Source: JAKFWF01 sp031367505 (GTDB lineage Bacteria > Pseudomonadota > Alphaproteobacteria > Rhizobiales > Hyphomicrobiaceae). From it: 14,208 nt of DNA. The translations under genes and the position numbers were made by a program. Below, one piece after another: positions 7,794 to 14,208 of this stretch. Numbering within the stretch: the stretch's first letter is position 1; each line of letters begins with the position of its first letter. The notes under the pieces are model-generated. The model was given only the letters and a program-made list of their open reading frames with translations, was not told the origin of the DNA and ran no database searches. Location: positions 1 through 14,208 of the forward strand of contig JANLPY010000501.1 of the NCBI GenBank assembly GCA_031367505.1. Direction: 5' to 3'.

Positions 7794-8246
7794 CTATCGC
7801 TTCTGGATGAGCCACCGGTTTTCGTTGGCCTTGCTGATATTCTCGGCAAGATGCTGCTTCCACATCGCCGGCCCGATCGCCTTGCCAAAGAGATAAAGTT
7901 TTCCCTCGCTGACGAGCCAGTACTCTGGGTTGCCCTCGTCGAGGTCGCCACGAGCGAGCGCCACCGCACAGAAATTCGCAAACTGCGGCGCGTAGCGTAC
8001 GGGATCGGCTTTGAATAGTTCGCGATATTCGGCGCGCGAAAACAGATAGCGGTGCTCATCCCACTCATAATCAAATTCCGGCAGCCCGCGCACCGCAGTG
8101 CCGACCGTAAAATAGGCAACTGGATCATAGCCCTTAATTGCCAGCGGCACTGGTTCCGCAGCTGCCGACTTCAACGATGCGTAGACCGAGATCGTGGCGG
8201 CTAGCAGAATCAAGCCAATGGCGACACGTCGTGATGGACCTTGCAT
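7794..8246 (-). CDS. Secreted YHS-domain protein
   Basis: The 150-residue product begins with a signal peptide (basic MQGPSRR, hydrophobic core GLILLAATISVYA, probable cleavage after SAAA at residue 30). The mature part opens directly with the YHS signature IKGYDPVAYFTVG (37-49) and continues with YEWDEHRYLFSRAEY, then YAPQFANFCAVALARG (85-100, Cys93), WLVSEGKLYLFG and MWKQHLAENI. YHS domains are thought to bind metal ions; no enzymatic activity is assigned to this periplasmic class. The start has an excellent AGGAGGAAGGAG ribosome site. The gene ends 3 bases from the stop of the regulator on the other strand, and it diverges from the haloperoxidase-like gene across a 360-base gap. Confidence 0.88.
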   Translation of the reverse strand: MQGPSRRVAIGLILLAATISVYASLKSAAAEPVPLAIKGYDPVAYFTVGTAVRGLPEFDYEWDEHRYLFSRAEYRELFKADPVRYAPQFANFCAVALARGDLDEGNPEYWLVSEGKLYLFGKAIGPAMWKQHLAENISKANENRWLIQKR

Positions 8247-8606
8247 CGCTCCTTCCTCCTACGCTCTGCGCGCATCGCCAGCGCGTCGACGACCTGACCG
8301 GCGGCAAGCCGTATCGGCCAGTATCGTGCAGGGCGGCGGGCATGACCATAGCTAAACAACCGGATCGACGCCTCAGTTTTCGTTGATCTTTCGGTCAATT
8401 CTTTGTCTTCTTTCGTGACGCCGATTGGTCTCATCTGATGCTGTGGTTTTGCGGCACCGGACGCCGGATGAGCCAAGCACCGGATGTCGAACTTGGTTCA
8501 ATCCGCCGCGACGTTGCTGGCGTGTATGCCGCGACGGCCAAGCGGTTGGCGCTAAGGAAAAGGCTCATGCGTCACCCACAACATTCGGTCTCAATGGAGA
8601 AGCCAA
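8247..8606. other. Divergent intergenic region between the YHS and haloperoxidase-like genes
   Basis: No convincing gene is seen; the short open frames here have no ribosome sites or familiar sequence. It should contain promoters for both flanking genes. GCACCGGA occurs twice (8454-8461 and 8477-8484), with starts 23 bases apart and another CCGGATG between them, which could be a protein-binding site. TTGACC on the minus strand near 8393 resembles a -35 box but has no good -10 partner. Confidence 0.35.
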
Positions 8607-9866
8607 ATGATGAGATCGACGGCATATCGAGCGACAGCGGGTTACCTCGGCGCACTCGTCGGGCTGTCTGCGGTTCAGGGTGCTCGCGCTGAGATCGTAA
8701 CCGATTGGAACGCCAAGGCAGAGGCCATCCACATCGCTAAGGCACGTCTGAGCCCGGCGGGCGCCGCTCGCGAAATGGCTATTCTCCATGTTTCGATGTT
8801 CGAAGCCGTGAACGCCATCGAACGGCGATACGGATCGTATAAACTCACGCTCACTGCCGAGAAGGACGTTTCAAAGGAAGCGGCCGCGGCTTCGGCGGCG
8901 CATGCCGTATTGACCGCTCTCTACCCTGATCAGCTGGCGAAGCTCGATGCAGATCTGGTGGTGTCCCTATTGTCTGTCGCCGACGGCTCGGCAAAAACGA
9001 AGGGACTTGAGTTCGGCAAGAAGGTTGCAGCCGGTATCATCGCGCTTCGCACTAATGACGGCAGCAATGCGCCGGAAAGCTATCGTCCCTACACAACGGC
9101 TGGAGTTTATGTACCAACAGTCGTGCCGGCTTCCGTGACCGTTGGCGCGGTGACGCCATGGGCGATGAAATCCGGATCACAGTTCCGCCCGCCGCCGCCG
9201 CCGGCCCTCAACTCGCTGGTATGGACGAAGGATGTGAATGAGATACAGGAGTTGGGGCACCGCGCGAGCGCCAACCGCTCTGCTGAACAGACCGACATCG
9301 GCCGGTTCTGGTTCACCAATGGACCGCAGACTTGGAACCCTATTCTTCGACAGGTCGTGGCAGCCAAGGACATGGATCTGGTCGATAGTGCTCGTCTGTT
9401 TGCTCTTGCTGCTATTGCCAGCAGTGATGCCTTCATCGCCGTATTCGACGCCAAATATGCCTTCAATCTGTGGCGCCCTATCACCGCCATCCGCAATGCG
9501 GATCTGAGCGCCAATAAATCCACGCCGCGCGACGCGTCCTGGTTGCCCTTGGGCGATACACCGATGCATCCAGAATATCCATGTGCGCATTGCATCTCAT
9601 CTAGCGCGGTGGGCACGGTTATCCAGAAAGTGGTGGGTAATGAAGTCGCCGAAATTACCATGACAAGCCCGTCCGCTCCCGGCGTTACGCGAAGGTGGAC
9701 GCGAATCCAGGACTACATGGATGAAGTCTCTGCGGCGCGGATTTATGCAGGCTTTCACTACCGTTTCTCCACCAAGATCGCGGAAGACATGGGCCGCCAA
9801 ATCGCGGAATTGGTAGTCGCTACTCAGTTGCTCGGCGCCACAGCATCGGCGGAACCGCGCCGCTAG
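8607..9866 (+). CDS. Vanadium-dependent haloperoxidase-like protein (PAP2/acid phosphatase superfamily), secreted
   Basis: The start ATG (8607) is preceded by GGAG at 9 bases. A signal peptide ends near GARA (residue 28). The helical-bundle core has the three anion-binding motifs of vanadium haloperoxidases. Motif 1 is KYAFNLWRP (Lys283 and Arg290, spaced KX6RP). Motif 2 is HPEYPCAHCISSSA (His328 as catalytic His). Motif 3 is ARIYAGFHYRF (Arg378 and His384). Classical enzymes have PSGH in motif 2; here Ser and Gly are replaced by Cys326 and Ala327, and the Ser before Arg378 is Ala. Family members oxidise halides with hydrogen peroxide or act as phosphatases. The cofactor-binding Lys, Arg and His residues remain, so a functional but atypical enzyme is likely; vanadate use is unproven. 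No partner gene is obvious. Confidence 0.87.
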   Translation: MMRSTAYRATAGYLGALVGLSAVQGARAEIVTDWNAKAEAIHIAKARLSPAGAAREMAILHVSMFEAVNAIERRYGSYKLTLTAEKDVSKEAAAASAAHAVLTALYPDQLAKLDADLVVSLLSVADGSAKTKGLEFGKKVAAGIIALRTNDGSNAPESYRPYTTAGVYVPTVVPASVTVGAVTPWAMKSGSQFRPPPPPALNSLVWTKDVNEIQELGHRASANRSAEQTDIGRFWFTNGPQTWNPILRQVVAAKDMDLVDSARLFALAAIASSDAFIAVFDAKYAFNLWRPITAIRNADLSANKSTPRDASWLPLGDTPMHPEYPCAHCISSSAVGTVIQKVVGNEVAEITMTSPSAPGVTRRWTRIQDYMDEVSAARIYAGFHYRFSTKIAEDMGRQIAELVVATQLLGATASAEPRR

Positions 9867-10334
9867 GGAATTGCCCGATGACAATGTGATTGACGGGGGC
9901 TGCGGGCTCGCAGATCAGCTCGGATCAATCGCCGCTCGCACGCGGCATGCCATCGGTTGCTGTAGGTATCCGATGGATACATCTCTCGTCGGCGTCGATA
10001 GCCGGAACAAGGCGAGATGAAATACGCGAGCCATATTCCCAGTGCACGCAAAGGCGCTTGGTGCGCTTGTCACGCCGCCGTGTTCGATGATGGCGAACAA
10101 CGCGTTGAACCATTCTTCTTCATGTCGCGACCAATAGGTCAGAAGAGCCCGCAACGGTGCTCTCGAAGCAAAAGCCGAACCTAGAACACGCCAAGTGACC
10201 TGAACAATACAACGGACGCAGTGTGTCACGTGTGATTGCGGCTCGAGGACTTCCTATTGGGGTGCCGGATTACCCACAGACACCAAAGCCTGCCCAATGC
10301 GTCGATCGTCTGGAACTACAACAAGGAAATTGAA
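9867..10334. other. 468-base stretch without a convincing gene
   Basis: Open frames exist on both strands (for example 10229 to 9915, minus), but none has a ribosome site or recognisable sequence. A CACGTG palindrome sits at 10227-10232. The promoter of the small gene that starts at 10335 should lie in the right part, but I cannot pick a clear -35/-10 pair. No strong terminator hairpin is seen after the haloperoxidase-like gene. Confidence 0.3.
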
Positions 10335-10478
10335 ATGAAATCTCTTAGTGGAAAAATTTTGATCTGGCTAGTTGCGATTGCCATGTCCACCTGGCTTGGG
10401 GCCGCATTCATGGCGAACCTTGCGGCGACTACGCAAGAGCGGTCACTCGATGCCTGTGTTGTAAGTGCGTGCGACTAA
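10335..10478 (+). CDS. 47-residue membrane or secreted peptide
   Basis: The ATG at 10335 has AAGGA 8 bases upstream (the open frame extends back to 10236, but without a ribosome site). The peptide has a basic start (MKSLSGK), a hydrophobic segment of about 18-24 residues (ILIWLVAIAMSTWLGAAF), and a short polar tail ending in CVVSACD with two cysteines. This is the layout of a signal peptide or single-pass anchor with a tiny extracytoplasmic end. I do not recognise a family. A real gene is supported by the ribosome site and the ordered layout, but the short length leaves chance possible. Confidence 0.45.
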   Translation: MKSLSGKILIWLVAIAMSTWLGAAFMANLAATTQERSLDACVVSACD

Positions 10479-10688
10479 AACACATTGCGAAGAAGAGGCT
10501 CGCCAAGGAACCGCTCTGCATCCTTGCTCCTTAACGACGTCCGGCAACTATGGGGAAATGTATGAGCGCCACTAGCGCATGAAGTTCAGAGAACGGACGA
10601 TGCCGGAAAAGGTTGATCTAATGCTGGCACAGCAACTGGTCATTATGGTACGCACTTATTTATGCCAGCAGAGGAAAGGCAACTCCAC

Positions 10689-11090
10689 GTGTCAACGCGT
10701 TCATCCCGAGCCGTGACGATCATTGACGACGATCCGATCGTGCAAGCCCTTCTTGAGGAATTCCTCCTGCAGCGAGGCGTGCGTAGCCTCAAAAAAGCCG
10801 CCGATGGAATTGAGGCCAAAGCGCTTTACCTGAATGCTATGGGTAAGTTCGATCTCATTCTCTGCGATCTGAACATGCCCGGTTTTGACGGGATCGAATT
10901 CCTGATGCACCTTAGGGATGAGAATTTTGCCGGCGTGCTGCTATTTGTTACCGGGGCCTTGACGACGACCGTCAACGCCGCCGATCAATTAGCCAAAGCC
11001 TACAAGATCAGCTATCTGGGTTATCTTAGGAAGCCGATCAACTTCGTGGAACTTGATCGGCTGCTGATGCCGTTGCTGTCAACAACCTGA
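10689..11090 (+). CDS. Single-domain CheY-like response regulator
   Basis: The protein is one receiver domain with no output domain. Counting from the GTG start, it has the acidic pocket IIDDDP (residues 12-15), the phospho-acceptor Asp60 in ILCDLNMPGFDG, the switch Thr88 in FVTGA and the conserved Lys115 in YLRKPINF. I prefer the GTG at 10689 because GAGGAAAGG lies 9 bases upstream; an ATG at 10662 lies in the same frame without a ribosome site and would add nine residues. The gene runs tail to tail with the hybrid kinase gene, 2 bases apart, so a phosphorelay partnership with that kinase's Hpt domain is plausible, acting by protein-protein contact rather than DNA binding. That partnership is inferred from location alone. 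Confidence 0.85.
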   Translation: MSTRSSRAVTIIDDDPIVQALLEEFLLQRGVRSLKKAADGIEAKALYLNAMGKFDLILCDLNMPGFDGIEFLMHLRDENFAGVLLFVTGALTTTVNAADQLAKAYKISYLGYLRKPINFVELDRLLMPLLSTT

Positions 11091-11092
11091 AT

Positions 11093-13861
11093 TCAAGCCG
11101 CTTTGGTTATTGCGCGCATATTTTCGAATGCCACGAGGGTATCAGCGAGCGCCTGTTCGATGGCCGCGCAATCCCGCTCCGGCTCAATCACTGTATTATT
11201 GCGGGCCGCGGTTTCCAGCTGGTCGCACAGATCACCCACGCGACGCGCACCGACGTTGCGGCTCAGAGATTTGAGAGCGTGAGCGGCATCGGCCAGGTCC
11301 AGCAATGACCGGCTATTGGCCAGACCGCGTAGTGTCAGCATGGCTTGCGGCGCATGCAACCCGTATAGTCGAACCACGCGGCTGACCAGATCGTCGCCCG
11401 GCCGTTGCATCATACGTATATTGTCGAGAACGGCAGGATCGACGAGGGCTACAGCTGTGGACACGGACAGTTGCTCCATCATCGGGGCAACGACCGTTTC
11501 TTGAGTCAACGCAACACGCTCCCCGGTTGCGACCGGCTTCACCCAATGCTTAAGGCAGGCCTCCAGGGATTTAAGTGAGAACGGCTTGGTCACGCAATCG
11601 GACATGCCCGATGCGCGCCATTGCTCGGCCTGACGGCCAACGACGTGCGCCGTCAACGCGACCACCGGTATAGCCGGACGGTTCGTTTCGCTTTCCCAGT
11701 CTCGAATGGCCCGGGCTGCCGTGAACCCATCCATCACCGGCATACTGCCATCCATGAAAACAAGATCGAATGCGCCAGCCTTGACCGCCGCCAATGCTTC
11801 CTGCCCGTTGCATACCGACGTCACCCGCACGTGCAAGCGCGTGAGAGCTTCGTTCAAAATCTCCCGGTTGGTTGGACTATCGTCGGCGGCGAGCACATGG
11901 ATCCCGGCAAACCGACGGGGGTCGCTCCGTTCAATGGTACGACGCGGCGTTGGCTGCAGGGCATCCAATGCGATAGAGGGGCGTCCTCGACAGATCGCAC
12001 CCAGGCTATTACGCAATTCATCTGTGGCCCATGGCAGTGACAGCAGAAGATCAGCAGCACCGGTCCGCAGCAAAGAGTGCGCGCCGGATTCGCCAAGTGT
12101 CGTCAACGCCAGCACAACCGCCTGTCGCCCGTTATCCAAAATCGCTGCCGGCATCGGCTGCACGACCTGAAGGTCACTGGCTTTGGCGATGACACCGCAA
12201 ACGCCCTTCAGATCGAGCGTGCCAAGGTTTGCCGGTTCAGCAATGTCGGCTTCAAGGCCAAACTCGGCGAGATATTCGCACAGCAGGTTGCGTGTGGCAG
12301 AGGCCGGAAGCGCCACGAACACACGACGGGGCTCCGTCATCGAAGCCCGGAGCCGGGGCGCTGCAGGCTCGACGACATCGAGAGACACGCGTAGCGTAAA
12401 CGTCGATCCGCGGCCCGGCTCCGATGTAACCTCAATGTCACCATTCATTGCCGCAACGATCCGGCGGCAAATGGTCAAGCCAATGCCGGTGCCCCCGAAA
12501 CGTCTCGTGGTGGACTTGTCAGCCTGTTCGAACGGCTCGAAGATCCGGGCAATCTGCGCTGGTGAAAGACCGATACCAGTGTCGGTTACACTGATCTTCA
12601 GCTCAGTCTTGCCGGTCTGTGCGATAAACCGGCAAGACAAGCGTACGATGACGCTTCCGGTCTCGGTAAACTTCAGTGCATTATTGATCAGGTTGGTCAA
12701 AACCTGATTGAGCCTAACCGGATCGCCAGACACCAGTGCCGGAACGTCTGGCGCGACATGGGATACCAAGTCGACGCTCTTGGAAAGTGCGCGCTCGTGG
12801 AACAGGTTGAGGACGTTATCAACAATTGCGGCCGGATCTAGCGGAACGGTCTCGACCTCCAATCGACCGGCCTCGATTTTCGACAAATCAAGAATGTCAT
12901 TGATAATGGCGAGCAGACTTTGGCCTGAATTCACCAAGACGTCCGCATAGCGCTGCAGTCGCGGCGGCAGATCGCCGGCGGCCATCAACTCTGCCATCAC
13001 CAGCATGCCGTTCATTGGTGTTCGAATCTCGTGGCTCATCGTTGCCAGAAAATCCGACTTCGCGGCGTTTGCCGCGTCCGCCACGGCCTTGGCTTGGACA
13101 AGTTCGCGCGTCCGGTCCAAGACCTCGACCTCCAACTGATCGCGGTGGCCCGCCAAGGCACTGTCGCGAGTGCGGATCTCACCGAGCATGGTGTTGAAAC
13201 TTTCGACCAGCTTGGCGAGCTCGTGTGTATTCACCGGGGTCATATTGGTCGAGTAGTCGCGTGTCCGGGCCACATCGTGCATGGCAGCCGTCAATTGCTC
13301 GATCGGACCCGAGATGCTGCGCTGCAGGCGGCGCGACAGCATCAAACCAACGGCAACCGCCAGCATGCCAAACAGGAGTGAAGTGGCGAGACTTTCGAGC
13401 GCCGCGTTGTGTAGCTCCGACACATCGGCAATCAGAACTAGACGTCCGACCGTGATTCCGCCGGCAATGACCGGCGCGGCTATCGGATATGTACCTAGAT
13501 AAAATGTATCCAGCAGTCCGAGTTCTTGGTTCGGTTCAACGGCACCTAATTTCCGCGCAACGACGATGCCAAAACCGAATTCATGAATAATGGTTCCTTG
13601 CGCGTCAGTAATCCGCGAATAGGTCAAACCAGGAATACGGCCAATGGCTGCAAGCAAACGAGCAACTTCCTGCCGGTCTGCCTTGACGACCGCTGGCGAG
13701 ACAGCAGTCGCTAGGGTCGCTGCAATGGCGGCCAATTCGCGTGTTTTGGTGGACAGTCGGCGCGAGGAATCTCGCCATGCAGAGGCAAGCGAGGCGATAG
13801 TAACCGCGCTTACGACGGCAGCAATCACCGTGATCGCCAGTCTGGCCTTGATGGTACGCAC
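11093..13861 (-). CDS. BarA-type hybrid sensor histidine kinase/response regulator with Hpt domain
   Basis: Domain order in the 922-residue product: membrane segment (about 7-28); periplasmic sensor region (about 30-155) with GLTYSRITDAQGTIIHEFGF; second membrane segment (about 157-176); HAMP (177-230); coiled coil; and HisKA with phospho-acceptor His277 in FLATMSHEIRTPMNG. HATPase follows, with N-box NLINNALKF (390-398), G1 DTGIGL, F-box FEPFEQAD and G2 GGTGIGL. A divergent second receiver-like segment (511-620) has lost the acceptor Asp. A canonical receiver (654-772) has Asp660/661, acceptor Asp704 in FMDGSMPVMDG, Thr737 and Lys759. The Hpt domain has His861 in AAHALKSLSRN. This supports a His-Asp-His phosphorelay at the inner membrane. 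The start is GTG with a weak ribosome site. The gene ends 2 bases from the single-domain receiver gene, its likeliest partner. Confidence 0.93.
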   Translation of the reverse strand: MRTIKARLAITVIAAVVSAVTIASLASAWRDSSRRLSTKTRELAAIAATLATAVSPAVVKADRQEVARLLAAIGRIPGLTYSRITDAQGTIIHEFGFGIVVARKLGAVEPNQELGLLDTFYLGTYPIAAPVIAGGITVGRLVLIADVSELHNAALESLATSLLFGMLAVAVGLMLSRRLQRSISGPIEQLTAAMHDVARTRDYSTNMTPVNTHELAKLVESFNTMLGEIRTRDSALAGHRDQLEVEVLDRTRELVQAKAVADAANAAKSDFLATMSHEIRTPMNGMLVMAELMAAGDLPPRLQRYADVLVNSGQSLLAIINDILDLSKIEAGRLEVETVPLDPAAIVDNVLNLFHERALSKSVDLVSHVAPDVPALVSGDPVRLNQVLTNLINNALKFTETGSVIVRLSCRFIAQTGKTELKISVTDTGIGLSPAQIARIFEPFEQADKSTTRRFGGTGIGLTICRRIVAAMNGDIEVTSEPGRGSTFTLRVSLDVVEPAAPRLRASMTEPRRVFVALPASATRNLLCEYLAEFGLEADIAEPANLGTLDLKGVCGVIAKASDLQVVQPMPAAILDNGRQAVVLALTTLGESGAHSLLRTGAADLLLSLPWATDELRNSLGAICRGRPSIALDALQPTPRRTIERSDPRRFAGIHVLAADDSPTNREILNEALTRLHVRVTSVCNGQEALAAVKAGAFDLVFMDGSMPVMDGFTAARAIRDWESETNRPAIPVVALTAHVVGRQAEQWRASGMSDCVTKPFSLKSLEACLKHWVKPVATGERVALTQETVVAPMMEQLSVSTAVALVDPAVLDNIRMMQRPGDDLVSRVVRLYGLHAPQAMLTLRGLANSRSLLDLADAAHALKSLSRNVGARRVGDLCDQLETAARNNTVIEPERDCAAIEQALADTLVAFENMRAITKAA

Positions 13862-13900
13862 GCGCTGACGCCCCGGTCCTGCAAGGCTTACGTACTAAAC

Positions 13901-13939
13901 ATTAAGAGTAAACGTACCGTTAGTTTCAATTTTATTGAA
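13901..13939 (-). promoter_or_regulatory. Candidate promoter of the hybrid kinase gene with overlapping inverted repeat
   Basis: On the minus strand, TTGAAA (13929-13924) and CTTAAT (13906-13901) are separated by 17 bases, close to the sigma-70 consensus, and would give a start about 30 bases before the GTG codon. A perfect inverted repeat TTCAAT-TTT-ATTGAA (13925-13939) overlaps the -35 box and could be an operator. The surrounding stretch is clearly AT-richer than the coding DNA. Confidence 0.4.
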
Positions 13940-14005
13940 TTTATAAACACCCCCTCCATGGGCTTGCGGCAATATCCTATCAATCCATCAATAAGCCGTG
14001 CAACC

Positions 14006-14208
14006 GGGCATTAAATGACATTTGCGGAACAACAGTTTGCGGTTGATAAGATTTTCGTCCTCGTCGCGGACGGCTCTGTTCGACTTTCAAGTTGCGGCGT
14101 GAAGCAGGGCTTGCATGAGGCATCGTTCGGCTGAAAAGTTTTCGCCTTCGCGTTCGATCAACCTGCGCCATCCGAGATAGCTCGGCAAATATTTCGTGGC
14201 GACGCCGC
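14006..14208 (-). mobile_element. End of an IS1595-family insertion sequence (partial)
   Basis: The element comprises the transposase end and about 80 bases of trailing sequence. The outer end is tentatively placed at 14006, where GGGCATTAAATGACATTTG could be the terminal inverted repeat. Without the other end or the target duplication this boundary is a guess. It would lie about 75 bases upstream of the -35 box of the kinase promoter. Confidence 0.5.
14087..14208 (-). CDS. IS1595-family transposase, C-terminal end (partial, runs off the window)
   Basis: The last 39 codons read VATKYLPSYLGWRRLIER, then GENFSAERCLMQALLHAAT, followed by TGA at 14089-14087. The TKYLP-x-YLGWRR motif is the characteristic C-terminal end of IS1595-family (ISXO2-like) DDE transposases. 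The 5' part lies beyond the window, so completeness cannot be judged. The longer open frame on this strand covering 14171 to 13980 is out of frame with this motif and is not used. Confidence 0.75.
   Translation of the reverse strand, partial: GVATKYLPSYLGWRRLIEREGENFSAERCLMQALLHAAT

Noticed and set aside
9915..10229. 104-residue minus-strand open frame
   Set aside because: No ribosome site, odd composition and no recognisable motif; probably chance in GC-rich DNA.
10504..10526. Inverted repeat CAAGGA...TCCTTG after the small peptide gene as a terminator
   Set aside because: Six-base stem with an 11-base loop and no T-run; too weak to call.
10579..10716. 45-residue open frame starting at ATG 10579
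   Set aside because: No ribosome site, overlaps the start of the receiver gene, and the sequence resembles nothing known to me.
13980..14171. 63-residue minus-strand open frame at the right end
   Set aside because: It is out of frame with the transposase end that is clearly readable at 14087-14208, so it is a shadow.

Overview
The base composition (moderately high GC), the gene types (a CadC-like winged-helix/TolB-like/TPR regulator, a YHS protein, a vanadium-haloperoxidase-like protein, a BarA-type hybrid kinase) and the coding style fit an alphaproteobacterium, most likely of the Hyphomicrobiales/Bradyrhizobium kind. That placement is an inference from gene style; there is no rRNA or other taxonomic marker in the window.

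Left part (1-5763): two divergent units. Leftward run a multidomain peptidoglycan-hydrolase gene (3703 down to 1077) and a superhelical TPR gene (1027 down to 128). The hydrolase has a pesticin/GH24-like lysozyme domain, an unrecognised domain with a His...SSWGCQ signature, a peptidoglycan-binding repeat and a hydrophobic C-terminal region. It is split by an apparent 2-base duplication at 3154-3157. The TPR protein stops abruptly in a helical repeat and looks truncated. Rightward run a GH114-like glycosidase (3937-5088) and a small three-helix membrane protein with an IPGEVIA motif (5134-5763). Together they look like an envelope- or exopolymer-directed cassette of unknown purpose, and this is the best candidate here for an undescribed system.

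Middle (5764-10334): a one-component membrane regulator (5943-7790) lies tail to tail with a secreted YHS-domain protein (8246 down to 7794). A 360-bp divergent gap follows, then a secreted vanadium-dependent haloperoxidase-like enzyme (8607-9866) with an altered anion-binding loop, and then about 470 bp with no convincing gene.

Right part (10335-14208): a 47-residue membrane or secreted peptide, a single-domain CheY-like receiver, and, tail to tail with it at a 2-bp gap, a 922-residue hybrid histidine kinase with HAMP, HisKA, HATPase, receiver and Hpt domains. Upstream of the kinase is a plausible promoter with an inverted repeat. Beyond that the window ends inside the 3' end of an IS1595-family transposase gene. 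The kinase and receiver could form a phosphorelay. No tRNA, rRNA or CRISPR array was seen.
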